Source of the DNA: an uncultured Prevotellaceae bacterium
GTDB lineage: Bacteria; Bacteroidota; Bacteroidia; Bacteroidales; Bacteroidaceae
DNA: 50,354 nucleotides
Direction of reading: 5' to 3'
Assembly: GCA_902774925.1 (NCBI GenBank)
Contig: CACYKE010000018.1
Coordinates: 1-50,354 of the forward strand
Positions within the stretch are counted from its first letter, which is position 1. Each line of letters starts with the position of its first letter. The translations under genes and the position numbers were made by a program. The notes beneath the pieces were generated by a model, which did no database searches, had not been told where the DNA came from, and saw only the letters and a program-made list of their open reading frames with translations. Of the stretch, positions 14,347-23,007 are shown piece by piece.

Positions 14347-16557
14347 ATGAAGCAGTTTTTTTTCATTGGCACCCTGTTGGTCGTGATTTTGACCTCGTGT
14401 TCAGAGACGAAATATGTCGCTGAAGGCGAATATCTGTTGGATAAGGTGCAGGTGAAAAGTGACGCTCCTGTTCGTGGTCTGACCACTACCCAGATGAGGG
14501 ATTACATCCGTCAGACCGGTAATTCGCGATGGTTTTCAGCGGTCAAGATACCCCTCTACACCTATTCTCTCTCCGGACGCGACACGTCGCGGTGGGTCAA
14601 CCGCATGTTGCGCAACATCGGAGAGGCCCCGGTGCTCTACGACTCGGCACAGACGCTGTTGTCGATCAAGAGTCTGCAGGCCCAGATTCAGAATATGGGT
14701 TACCTGCGTGCGACGGTTGACGCTGACAACACAACGAAGGGCCGTAAACTGCGTACTACGTATAACGTTCATCCGGGTCCTATTTATTCGCTCCGTCACG
14801 TCGATTACGACATACAGGATACGGTGATAGCACAGATTCTAGAGGTGGACAAACCTGAGAATCGTGGCTTGCACCGCGGGATGACCTTCAGTCTAGAGAC
14901 CCTTGACAATGAGCGCAAGCGTATCACTCAGTTGCTGACCAATACGGGATATTACCGTTTCAACAAGGACTTCATCACGTATAGAGCCGACTCTGTCCCA
15001 GGTACCACCGGCATTGACCTGACGCTGGTGTTGCACCGTTTCCGCAATAATCAGGTGACCGACACCACTCACTTACAGTACACTATCCGTGACATCCGAT
15101 TCCACAGTGGCAACGCCAACGATACGGTTATCCACCTGCGTCCCAATGTGTTACGCAACAATACCTTCATTCGTTCGGGTGACTTGTATTCGGCTAGTGA
15201 CCAGCAAACGACCTACAACCATTTCGGACGTCTGGGAGCCATTCGCTATACGAACATTAGTTTCCAGGAAGACACGGAAAAGAGGCTGCTCGACTGCGAT
15301 ATCCAGCTCAGCACCAACAAACCGTCATCGATTTCGTTTCAACCCGAGGGTACCAATACCGCGGGTGACTTGGGATTTGCCGCCTCGCTGACCTATCAGA
15401 ACCGTAACATCTTCCGTGGTTCCGAGCTGTTTTCCGTCGAATTGCGCGGAGCCTATGAGGCTATCAAGGGACTCGAGGGCTATTCCAACTCCAACTTCCT
15501 GGAATACAGTCTGCAGACGAGTCTGTCGTTCCCGCGATTCATTGCCCCCTTCCTGTCTAACGTGTTCCGTCAACGTATCAATGCATCGTCCGAGGTATCG
15601 TTGATGTACGATTTGCAGAATCGTCCCGAGTTCCTACGTCGTGTGATGAATGCCAGTTGGCGCTACAAATGGAACAATCCCCAACGTTACGATCGCTACC
15701 AGATAGACCTGCTCGAATTGAATTTCATCTCGATGCCCTGGATTAGCGACAAGTTCAGGGAAGACTATCTGGATGATGCCGTGAGGCGTAATTCGCTGGT
15801 GCTCATCAACTACTCCGACCTTTTTATTATGCGCACGGGTTTCCGCTATAGCTACAACAACGGACGATTTGCCATCAAAACGAACATTGAGACGGGTGGT
15901 AATCTGCTGGATCTGATGGCACACTCCTTTGGGTTCCACAAGAATGATGAGGGCGAATATACTTTCTTGGATGTGGCTTATGCACAATACGTGAAGGGTG
16001 ATGTGGACTATACGCGTAACCTCCAACTCGGATATCGGCGCCAACTCGTGTTCCATGTGGGGCTGGGCATAGCCTATCCCTATGGCAACAGCGACGTGCT
16101 GCCTTTCGAGAAGAGCTATTTCTCGGGTGGAGCCAACAGCGTTCGCGGATGGAGCGTGCGTAGCCTGGGTCCGGGAAGTTTCTCCAACGAGGACGGTAAG
16201 GTAATTTATATTTACCATATTGGTGACATGAAACTCGACTTGAACATGGAGTATCGTGCCCACCTGTTCTGGAAATTGGACGGTGCACTGTTTGTGGATG
16301 CTGGTAATATATGGAACTTACGCGATTACGAAGACGTTCCGGGCGGACAGTTTGAATTTTCAGAATTCTGGAAACAGATTGCGGTCAGCTATGGTTTGGG
16401 TTTCCGCTTGAACTTCGACTATTTCATCCTGCGTTTCGACATGGGTATGAAGGCCGTAAATCCCGTCTATAATGACAGTCGCGAGCATTTCCCGATAGTG
16501 CACCCCAAACTCAGTCGCGACTTTGCTTTTCACTTCGCGGTAGGCCTTCCATTCTAA
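14347..16557 (+). CDS. tamL: TamL-like outer-membrane lipoprotein (BamA/TamA superfamily)
   Basis: A 736-residue Omp85-superfamily protein. The N-terminal lipoprotein signal ends in LTSC, so lipidation is expected. Extracellular-type POTRA-like repeats occupy roughly residues 25-320, and the 16-strand beta-barrel fills the rest. The barrel holds the family motif SYFSGGANSVRGWSVRSLGPG and ends in an aromatic-terminated strand (HFAVGLPF). Bacteroidota TamL is thought to work with TamB in envelope assembly. I chose ATG 14347 because the -7 box at 14331-14338 lies inside the longer frame that begins at 14257. The last 47 bp overlap a convergent lipoprotein gene. Confidence 0.88.
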   Translation: MKQFFFIGTLLVVILTSCSETKYVAEGEYLLDKVQVKSDAPVRGLTTTQMRDYIRQTGNSRWFSAVKIPLYTYSLSGRDTSRWVNRMLRNIGEAPVLYDSAQTLLSIKSLQAQIQNMGYLRATVDADNTTKGRKLRTTYNVHPGPIYSLRHVDYDIQDTVIAQILEVDKPENRGLHRGMTFSLETLDNERKRITQLLTNTGYYRFNKDFITYRADSVPGTTGIDLTLVLHRFRNNQVTDTTHLQYTIRDIRFHSGNANDTVIHLRPNVLRNNTFIRSGDLYSASDQQTTYNHFGRLGAIRYTNISFQEDTEKRLLDCDIQLSTNKPSSISFQPEGTNTAGDLGFAASLTYQNRNIFRGSELFSVELRGAYEAIKGLEGYSNSNFLEYSLQTSLSFPRFIAPFLSNVFRQRINASSEVSLMYDLQNRPEFLRRVMNASWRYKWNNPQRYDRYQIDLLELNFISMPWISDKFREDYLDDAVRRNSLVLINYSDLFIMRTGFRYSYNNGRFAIKTNIETGGNLLDLMAHSFGFHKNDEGEYTFLDVAYAQYVKGDVDYTRNLQLGYRRQLVFHVGLGIAYPYGNSDVLPFEKSYFSGGANSVRGWSVRSLGPGSFSNEDGKVIYIYHIGDMKLDLNMEYRAHLFWKLDGALFVDAGNIWNLRDYEDVPGGQFEFSEFWKQIAVSYGLGFRLNFDYFILRFDMGMKAVNPVYNDSREHFPIVHPKLSRDFAFHFAVGLPF

Positions 16558-16951
16558 CCCTCCACTCCCCGTCGCGATGGACGACAGTCACCAGAAAGGT
16601 GCCTTCCTGTTGTATTTCTGCGGGTGCTCCAACAGCGGTGGCTTTTAGAAAATTTCTGACGGTTACGGTGACCACACGCAGAGTGTCGTTGGCTATTGTG
16701 AAGTATTCCTCAGCACTTGCTGTTGCCCCTCCATTCACCAGTTTCAAGTCCTCCTCCGTGATGTTCGACGCGGCAAAGCGTAACCATCGTTCGCTCTCTG
16801 GCGTCGCATAGTTGGCGGCATCCTTGAAATCGCAGTTGAAATATGCCTCAGCCCATTGGGTTGCGGTGGTCTGTGCCTCGTCGTCTCCGTTGAAGCCTGT
16901 GTTGCAGCTCGCCATCAGAACAACTGTCAGAAAGGAAAAAAGTAGTCGCAT
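16511..16951 (-). CDS. small lipoprotein, NTF2/cystatin-like (DUF4878-type)
   Basis: A 146-residue predicted lipoprotein with lipobox LMASC. The mature part (AQTTATQWAEAYFNCDFKDA and LVTVVHRDGEWRVRMEGLP) resembles the small alpha+beta lipoproteins annotated DUF4878 or NTF2-like in Bacteroidota, but the exact family is uncertain. The longer frame begins with TTG at 16981, which overlaps the -7 box, so I placed the start at ATG 16951 (16957 is an alternative). The 3' end overlaps tamL by 47 bp in the convergent direction, so part of both C termini share DNA. Confidence 0.72.
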   Translation of the reverse strand: MRLLFSFLTVVLMASCNTGFNGDDEAQTTATQWAEAYFNCDFKDAANYATPESERWLRFAASNITEEDLKLVNGGATASAEEYFTIANDTLRVVTVTVRNFLKATAVGAPAEIQQEGTFLVTVVHRDGEWRVRMEGLPRSEKQSRD

Positions 16952-16978
16952 AAACATTAAATATGTAAAATTTCTCTG

Positions 16979-16986
16979 CAAAGATA
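16979..16986 (-). promoter_or_regulatory. -7 promoter element of the small lipoprotein gene
   Basis: On the minus strand this reads TATCTTTG, about 27 nt upstream of the ATG at 16951. It overlaps the TTG that would begin the longer frame. Confidence 0.65.
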
Positions 16987-17029
16987 CAAAAAACTCTTAA
17001 TTCTTGTCTCTTATTTCTTAACTTTTTTA

Positions 17030-17037
17030 TACCTTTG
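17030..17037 (+). promoter_or_regulatory. -7 promoter element of the MBL hydrolase gene
   Basis: This reads TACCTTTG, 24 nt before the ATG at 17062. A TTG start at 17035 in the longer frame would lie inside this box and is rejected. Confidence 0.65.
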
Positions 17038-17061
17038 CACAAATTTTGGCATGAGTGTATG

Positions 17062-17862
17062 ATGAAATTCATCTCTTTCGGTAGTGGAAGCAGTGGTAAC
17101 TGCTACTTGCTGACCACTCCAAATGATGCCCTGCTGATAGACCTTGGAGTCGGTCTGCGTGGTCTGAAGAAAGATTTCCGTACTTACGGATTCAGTCTTT
17201 CTGGGGTTCATCATGTGCTTATCACCCATGATCATGCTGACCATATCAAGTCGGTGGGTTCCTTCAGTAATGACTACCAAATCCCCGTCTATGCCACACA
17301 TGAGGTTCATGTTGGCATTACGCGCAACTACTGTATATCGCAGAAGATTCCTGCCGCCCTTGTTCGTGTCATTGAGAAGGGAAAGACCATCGAAATCGGA
17401 GACTTCAAGGTGACACCTTTCGGAGTGCCTCACGACAGTAGTGACAACGTTGGTTATTTCATCGAGGCCGAAGGTACTAACTTCTGCATCATGACCGATG
17501 TTGGTAAGGTGACTGACGAGATGAAAGAGTACATCCGAAATGCACACCATTTGGTCATTGAGGCCAATCATGACGAAGAGATGGTCATGAACGGTCCTTA
17601 TCCGCAGTTCCTCAAGACGCGCATCCTTTCAGATACGGGACATCTCAGCAACCGTAACTGTGGATTGGCTCTGGTTGAAAATATGACTGAGCAGTTGCGC
17701 AATGTGTGGTTGTGTCACTTGAGCGAGGAAAACAACCATCCGGAATTGGCCCGTAAGACCGTTGAAAGCGTGTTGCGTGACTTCGGAATCATTGCTGGTG
17801 TTGACTTCCAGTTAGAAGTCCTCAAGCGTAATTCCCCTTCAGGAATTTTTGAACTCGAATAA
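17062..17862 (+). CDS. MBL-fold metallo-hydrolase (WalJ/YycJ-like)
   Basis: A 266-residue metallo-beta-lactamase-fold hydrolase. It begins MKFISFGSGSSGNCYLL, the usual opening of the YycJ/WalJ family. It carries the metal site HDHADH in LITHDHADHIKS and later metal ligands in IMTDVGK and HLSNRN / HLSEENNHPE. WalJ-like enzymes have been linked to DNA 5'-end processing, though the role in this organism is inferred from family only. Two adjacent ATGs (17059 and 17062) are possible starts. lepA follows 94 nt later with its own promoter. Confidence 0.88.
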   Translation: MKFISFGSGSSGNCYLLTTPNDALLIDLGVGLRGLKKDFRTYGFSLSGVHHVLITHDHADHIKSVGSFSNDYQIPVYATHEVHVGITRNYCISQKIPAALVRVIEKGKTIEIGDFKVTPFGVPHDSSDNVGYFIEAEGTNFCIMTDVGKVTDEMKEYIRNAHHLVIEANHDEEMVMNGPYPQFLKTRILSDTGHLSNRNCGLALVENMTEQLRNVWLCHLSEENNHPELARKTVESVLRDFGIIAGVDFQLEVLKRNSPSGIFELE

Positions 17863-17923
17863 CCGAAACGAAAAAAAGTTTTAAAATCTGCACACTTGTG
17901 TAGGTCGTTTCGAAATTTTTATG

Positions 17924-17931
17924 TATCTTTG
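17924..17931 (+). promoter_or_regulatory. -7 promoter element of lepA
   Basis: This reads TATCTTTG, 25 nt upstream of the lepA ATG at 17957. The longer frame starting at 17921 would begin upstream of this box and is rejected. Confidence 0.65.
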
Positions 17932-17956
17932 CAAAGCTATTTGTGTTTACACGATT

Positions 17957-19738
17957 ATGGACCATATAAGAAATTTCTGCATCATTGCACATATCGACCA
18001 TGGGAAGTCGACGCTGGCCGACCGTCTGCTGGAGTTCACCAAGACCATCCAGGTGACGGAGGGACAGATGTTGGACGACATGGATCTGGAGCGTGAGCGC
18101 GGCATTACGATTAAGAGCCACGCTATCCAGATGGAGTATATGTACAAGGGTGAAAAATATATTCTGAACCTCATTGATACCCCGGGACACGTGGACTTCT
18201 CATACGAAGTGTCACGTTCCATAGCAGCCTGTGAGGGCGCTCTGCTGGTGGTCGATGCCACACAGGGCGTGCAGGCACAGACTATCTCGAACCTCTATCT
18301 GGCTATCGATAATGATCTCGAGATTATTCCCGTCATCAACAAGATTGACATGCCGTCGGCAATGCCCGACGAGGTGGAAGACGAAATCGTCGACTTGATT
18401 GGTTGTGATCCTGAGGATATCATTCGTGCCAGTGGAAAAACCGGTGAGGGCGTGGAGGACATTCTGAATGCTGTCGTCGAGCGCATTCCACATCCCGAGG
18501 GTGACGAAAAGGCACCATTGCAGGCATTGATTTTCGACTCGGTGTTCAACTCGTTCCGAGGCATCATTGCTTACTTCAAGATTAACAATGGTGTGATTCG
18601 TCAGGGTGACAAGGTAAAATTCTTCAATACCGGTATGGAGTACGATGCTGACGAGGTGGGCGTATTGAAGATGGACATGATTCCCCGTAAGGAATTGCGC
18701 ACGGGGGAGGTGGGATACATCATCTCGGGAATCAAGAATGCCAAGGAGGTGAAGGTGGGCGATACCATTACCCATATTGACCGTCCCTGTGACAAGGCTA
18801 TTGAGGGGTTCCAAGAAGTGAAGCCCATGGTGTTTGCCGGTGTCTATCCTATCGATCCGACGGATTATGAGAATCTGCGTGCCTCGTTGGAGAAGTTGCA
18901 GTTGAACGACGCCTCGTTGACATTCGTTCCTGAAACGTCGGTGGCGCTGGGCTTCGGTTTCCGTTGCGGTTTCTTGGGATTGCTCCACATGGAAATCGTG
19001 CAGGAGCGTCTGGATCGTGAGTTCGACATGGACGTCATCACTACAGTGCCTAACGTAACCTATATGTGTTACACGAAGCAGGGTGAGGAGAAGGAGGTGC
19101 ACAACCCCTCGGGACTGCCCGACCTAACGATGATAGACCACATAGAAGAACCGTATATCAAGGCCTCTATCATTACCGCTGCCGACTATATCGGTCCCAT
19201 TATGACGCTGTGTCTCGACAAGCGTGGTGAACTCATCGACCAGCAGTATGTCAGCGGAGGTCGTGTGGAGTTGCGATTTATGTTGCCTTTAGGCGAAATC
19301 GTCATTGACTTCTATGACAAACTGAAGTCTATATCGAAGGGTTATGCGTCGTTCGACTATCATATCGACTCGTTCCGTCCGTCAAAATTGGTCAAACTCG
19401 ATATATTGCTTAACGGTGAACCTGTTGATGCATTGTCGACACTGACACATGCTGATAATGCCGTAATCTTTGGACGCCGTATGTGCGAGAAACTGAAGGA
19501 ACTGATTCCGCGTCAGCAGTTTGACATTGCCATACAGGCAGCCATCGGAGCTAAGATTATTGCCCGCGAGACAGTGAAGCAGGTGCGCAAGGATGTGACG
19601 GCCAAGTGTTATGGTGGTGACGTCAGCCGTAAGCGCAAATTGTTGGAGAAACAGAAACGTGGTAAGAAGCGTATGAAACAGATTGGCAATGTGGAGGTGC
19701 CGCAGAAAGCTTTCCTTGCTGTTCTGAAACTGGATTAA
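17957..19738 (+). CDS. lepA: elongation factor 4 (LepA)
   Basis: A 593-residue translational GTPase that binds the ribosome and affects initiation and back-translocation. The G domain shows G1 AHIDHGKST, the switch II motif DTPGHVDF and G4 NKID. LepA-specific domains follow: [22 protein letters not shown] in domain IV, and the C-terminal LepA domain with [20 protein letters not shown]. The length matches the family. The ATG at 17957 begins [16 protein letters not shown] as in orthologues. The Crp-like regulator gene follows after 48 nt without an obvious promoter. Confidence 0.97.
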   Translation: MDHIRNFCIIAHIDHGKSTLADRLLEFTKTIQVTEGQMLDDMDLERERGITIKSHAIQMEYMYKGEKYILNLIDTPGHVDFSYEVSRSIAACEGALLVVDATQGVQAQTISNLYLAIDNDLEIIPVINKIDMPSAMPDEVEDEIVDLIGCDPEDIIRASGKTGEGVEDILNAVVERIPHPEGDEKAPLQALIFDSVFNSFRGIIAYFKINNGVIRQGDKVKFFNTGMEYDADEVGVLKMDMIPRKELRTGEVGYIISGIKNAKEVKVGDTITHIDRPCDKAIEGFQEVKPMVFAGVYPIDPTDYENLRASLEKLQLNDASLTFVPETSVALGFGFRCGFLGLLHMEIVQERLDREFDMDVITTVPNVTYMCYTKQGEEKEVHNPSGLPDLTMIDHIEEPYIKASIITAADYIGPIMTLCLDKRGELIDQQYVSGGRVELRFMLPLGEIVIDFYDKLKSISKGYASFDYHIDSFRPSKLVKLDILLNGEPVDALSTLTHADNAVIFGRRMCEKLKELIPRQQFDIAIQAAIGAKIIARETVKQVRKDVTAKCYGGDVSRKRKLLEKQKRGKKRMKQIGNVEVPQKAFLAVLKLD

Positions 19739-19786
19739 AGTATAAGAATAAAAACTAATAACAATCTAAATAGAAAAAAAGAAAAT

Positions 19787-20401
19787 ATGGCTACAATCGG
19801 ACTGACAACAAGAGACGTGGCGCGTGAGTTAGCTCGCCGCTACAGCACTATGACGCATGAGGAACTGGACGTGCTGGAGGGCATTTTGGTTCCTAAGAAA
19901 TTCCAAAAGGGTGAAATCATCCTCCACGAGGGTGAAGTATGTGAAAGCATCTACTGGGTGGCAAAGGGACTCGTACGCCAGTTCTATTACAAGAATGGTA
20001 AGGAACTGACTGAATATATGGCTACCGAGGACAACATTGTGATGAGCATCGAGAGCCTGTTCACGGATAAGCCTTCGACCCAGCAGATGGTGGCATTGGA
20101 ACCTACCATCCTCTTTGCACTGCCTAAGCGCGAACTGGAGCATGAGGCTGTTCGTAACGTCAATATTCAGATGCTTTACCGTAAGATTCTTGAGGAGTCG
20201 CTCATCATTTCGCAGATTCATGCTGACATGCTGCGCTTCGAGTCGGCCCAAGAACGCTATTCGAAACTCGTCAAGCGTTCACCGCAATTGGTGTTGCGTG
20301 CACCGTTGGTCTATATTGCCAGCTATCTCCAGATGACTCCTGAAACGCTGAGTCGTGTGCGCACTTCCGTATTGTTGGGCGACAAGAGTGACAAAGACTA
20401 A
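19787..20401 (+). CDS. Crp/Fnr-family transcriptional regulator
   Basis: A 204-residue regulator. The N-terminal cyclic-nucleotide-binding-like beta-roll (about 25-125) contains FQKGEIILHEGEVCESIYWVAKGLVRQFYYKNGKE-type strands. A dimerisation helix (about 128-160) and a short C-terminal winged-helix region (SYLQMTPETLSRVRTSVL) complete it. The cAMP-binding Arg of true Crp is not evident, so the effector is unknown. No Fe-S Cys cluster of Fnr type is visible. It may be co-transcribed with lepA (48-nt gap, no visible -7 box). It is convergent with ispE. Confidence 0.88.
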   Translation: MATIGLTTRDVARELARRYSTMTHEELDVLEGILVPKKFQKGEIILHEGEVCESIYWVAKGLVRQFYYKNGKELTEYMATEDNIVMSIESLFTDKPSTQQMVALEPTILFALPKRELEHEAVRNVNIQMLYRKILEESLIISQIHADMLRFESAQERYSKLVKRSPQLVLRAPLVYIASYLQMTPETLSRVRTSVLLGDKSDKD

Positions 20402-20417
20402 ACGCCTTCAGCGATTA

Positions 20418-21251
20418 TTACAACAAACTACTAAATGTAAACATATCGGGAAAGACTTGGCTGAGACGGTCGGGGTTTTCCTTGAACAGTCCGAATAGGG
20501 CGCTGCCTGAGCCAGACATGGCCGCATAGGTGGCGCCCATGTTATATAGTTGCTGCTTCACTTCCGCCAATCCTGGGTGTACGGTGAAAACACTTTCCTC
20601 GAAGTCGTTTATCAGTCCTTCCTTCCATGTCTCTACGGGCTGCATCACCACCTCGCGGCAGTTCTTCTTGGGATAGTGCGGACGGATGCGGGCGAAAGCC
20701 TCTTTCGTCGGTACGGGGATGTCGGGACGAACCACGCCAATATACCATTCGCTTAGGTCGAGGCTGATATCTTCCAGTCGTTCACCGATACCCTCTGCAT
20801 AGCATGGGCGGCTCTTGACGAAGAACGCACAGTCGGCACCCAGGCGTGCGGCATAGTCCATCATCTGTTGTTCACTCAGTCCCAATTGGAACATGTCGTT
20901 CAGTAGCAGAATCATATAAGCGCAGTCACTCGAACCACCGCCCATGCCGGCCTGGGTGGGAATGCCTTTCCACAGGTGGGCGTGACAGCGTGGCAGTGTG
21001 GGGAAGTCTTCCTTGAGCAATCGATATGCCCTGACCACCAGATTCTTCTGCTCGTCACCTTCAATATGGATGTTCGTTACTTTCAGGTCGCAGTCTGCGT
21101 CGGATGGGAACAAATCGTCCATAGTTGTCACTTCCAACGCGTCTTTGATAGGTACCGGATAGAATACCGTTTCCAAGTTATGGTAACCGTCGGGGCGTTT
21201 CTCTACTACGTTCAGTCCCAGATTGATTTTTGCAATAGGAAAATTAATCAT
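20418..21251 (-). CDS. ispE: 4-diphosphocytidyl-2-C-methyl-D-erythritol kinase
   Basis: A 277-residue GHMP kinase of the MEP isoprenoid pathway. It phosphorylates the 2-hydroxyl of CDP-ME with ATP. The N terminus PIAKINLGLNVVEKRPDGYHNLET is typical of IspE, and the ATP-binding glycine loop is PTQAGMGGGSSDCAYM (about 92-107). The third GHMP motif near the C terminus is AAMSGSGSALFGLF. The start overlaps the rsmG stop by 4 bp (ATGA), so the two genes form an operon driven by the box at 21879-21886. Confidence 0.95.
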   Translation of the reverse strand: MINFPIAKINLGLNVVEKRPDGYHNLETVFYPVPIKDALEVTTMDDLFPSDADCDLKVTNIHIEGDEQKNLVVRAYRLLKEDFPTLPRCHAHLWKGIPTQAGMGGGSSDCAYMILLLNDMFQLGLSEQQMMDYAARLGADCAFFVKSRPCYAEGIGERLEDISLDLSEWYIGVVRPDIPVPTKEAFARIRPHYPKKNCREVVMQPVETWKEGLINDFEESVFTVHPGLAEVKQQLYNMGATYAAMSGSGSALFGLFKENPDRLSQVFPDMFTFSSLL

Positions 21252-21874
21252 AGCGGCAGATAAATAACGTATTTCTCCTTAAACCATTCCTCATTGAACC
21301 ACTGGCTGATATCTTCCGTTTCTACAATTTTGCGGAACGGCTGCAACTCTGTCTCCAACGTACCGCCTTTCAGGCAAATGATGCCGTTGGGTAGGGCATT
21401 GCGGCTTTCCTTGGCAATATTCTTACGAACAATACGCTCCAAGTCGGGTAATGGCATCACCGCACGACTCACGATGAAGTCATAGCGTCCCTTCTCGTCC
21501 TCACCACGCAGATGACAGGGTTCGCAGTTTTCCAGACCGATAGCCTTCGCCACCTCCTGTGCCACACGGATCTTCTTTCCTGTACCGTCGATGAGCTTGA
21601 AGTGACACTCTGGAAACATAATAGCCAGGGGAATACCCGGAAATCCGCCTCCCGTTCCGAAATCTAGGATGCGCGTACCAGACTTGAAGCGTAACATCCG
21701 GGCTATGGCTAATGAGTGCAGCACGTGGTGTTCGTACAGGTTGTCAATGTCCTTACGTGAGATGACGTTGATTTTCGCGTTCCAATCACGATACAACTCG
21801 TCTAGCATCTCATACTGTCCCAGTTGTTTTTCCGTCAGTTCCGGAAAGTATTTCTGAATGATTTCTGCTTTCAT
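21248..21874 (-). CDS. rsmG: 16S rRNA m7G methyltransferase RsmG
   Basis: A 208-residue SAM-dependent methyltransferase that makes N7-methylguanosine at 16S rRNA position 527 (E. coli numbering). The family opening QLGQYEMLDELYRDWNAKINVISRKD is clear, and motif I reads ILDFGTGGGFPGIPLAIMFP. IVSRAVMPL matches the later active-site region. The long in-frame extension to 21919 was rejected because the -7 box TACCTTCG (21879-21886) lies inside it, 4 nt from this ATG. That spacing predicts a leaderless transcript. ispE is translationally coupled downstream. Confidence 0.94.
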   Translation of the reverse strand: MKAEIIQKYFPELTEKQLGQYEMLDELYRDWNAKINVISRKDIDNLYEHHVLHSLAIARMLRFKSGTRILDFGTGGGFPGIPLAIMFPECHFKLIDGTGKKIRVAQEVAKAIGLENCEPCHLRGEDEKGRYDFIVSRAVMPLPDLERIVRKNIAKESRNALPNGIICLKGGTLETELQPFRKIVETEDISQWFNEEWFKEKYVIYLPL

Positions 21875-21878
21875 GCTG

Positions 21879-21886
21879 CGAAGGTA
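21879..21886 (-). promoter_or_regulatory. -7 promoter element of rsmG, 4 nt from the start codon
   Basis: On the minus strand this reads TACCTTCG (one mismatch to TAnnTTTG), separated from the rsmG ATG by only GCTG-length spacing (4 nt). It implies transcription starting at or next to the A of the ATG. Confidence 0.6.
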
Positions 21887-21912
21887 CGAAAAAAAAGTGG
21901 ATTCACCAAATG

Positions 21913-23007
21913 TCAACAAAGCTTTTTGGTGTAGAATGTCTCGTAGGTTCGGGCAACTTTGAGGTAGTCGTGATGGCGGAGGATATAGTCGACGCTCTGC
22001 TGCTTTAATAGTGACAGACGTTCGGGATGAAGGACGAGTTGCTCGAGTTCGTGATAGACGCTGTCATAGTTGGGTTGGACGTTGACGATGGGACGGAGCT
22101 CGCTCTCGCCCAAAATATCGTAGTTCTCGGGTTCGCCGCCTCCAACAACAACAATACCCTTCGACATGGCAAGGAGCGCATTCATGGCGGGGGTATAGCT
22201 GTAGAGCTGATCGAGGAGGACATCGCTGGAGGCAAGCATGGCTTGGTATTCATCGAAGGGCAAACCTTCGACCGCGGACAGGGCGACACGGTCGGGATAG
22301 CGCGCTGCGAGGTCTTGGGTTGCGCGGAGCATCACATCGGTGCCTTTGTAGGCACTCCGGTTACGGCTGATGCCCACGAATATCTTGATAGGAAGGGTAG
22401 AGGTAGGTATCGTTGGGTTGGCAGGGATGATGGGATAGGGGATGAAAGCCGTCTTGTCGGGGAAATGTGGACGATAGCAGACGTCATATTCGTAGAGTCC
22501 GGTGACGATGCCGTCGCAGTCAGTTGCAATCATTTGGTTCAGGCGCTCCTTAGCGGTGCCTAGCCAGTCGCGACGTTCCTTCATGGCATCAGGGTCGGTG
22601 CGCAGTTTGTCACCGATATTGAAATCGCTATAACGCAAGGGCTTATTGGTCACGCATTCGTGAACCCAATAGTAATCCATGCCATAAGCGCCAAGTATGA
22701 GCCTCCTGTTGTTCCTGCGGAGCCATTTGTAAAACCAAAACAGCCTTTCAGCTTTCAATTCAAAGAACATGGGATTGATGAGCTGTACCACGTCATAGCC
22801 TCGCATCTTGGGCAGTAACGTCCATAGTCTCAGCATGAGCCGTATGCCGCCAATTTTGCCAGGTGTGCGAGCGACATCAATATCGCGCGGATAGTCCTTC
22901 CAGAAATCTCCGTTTGAGATGACGCACACGTCGTGACCCAGGGCGCGGAGACCCTCGGCCAACGTCGCGTGGACATTGCTGTATTCGCCTATGAGGAGTA
23001 TTTTCAT
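21913..23007 (-). CDS. GT-B glycosyltransferase (GT4-like)
   Basis: A 364-residue cytoplasmic or membrane-peripheral glycosyltransferase of GT-B type. The N-terminal half starts MKILLIGEYSNVHATLAEGLRALGHDV, a typical acceptor domain. The C-terminal half has FVGISRNRSAYKGTDVMLRA, then a donor-binding region with PFDEYQAMLASSDVLLDQ and GEPENYDILG. The donor sugar cannot be told from sequence. The frame runs up to 23085, but ATG 23007 overlaps the preceding GT2 stop as ATGA, and the family start matches there. It is the last of three co-directional GT genes, opposite a flippase. Confidence 0.85.
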   Translation of the reverse strand: MKILLIGEYSNVHATLAEGLRALGHDVCVISNGDFWKDYPRDIDVARTPGKIGGIRLMLRLWTLLPKMRGYDVVQLINPMFFELKAERLFWFYKWLRRNNRRLILGAYGMDYYWVHECVTNKPLRYSDFNIGDKLRTDPDAMKERRDWLGTAKERLNQMIATDCDGIVTGLYEYDVCYRPHFPDKTAFIPYPIIPANPTIPTSTLPIKIFVGISRNRSAYKGTDVMLRATQDLAARYPDRVALSAVEGLPFDEYQAMLASSDVLLDQLYSYTPAMNALLAMSKGIVVVGGGEPENYDILGESELRPIVNVQPNYDSVYHELEQLVLHPERLSLLKQQSVDYILRHHDYLKVARTYETFYTKKLC

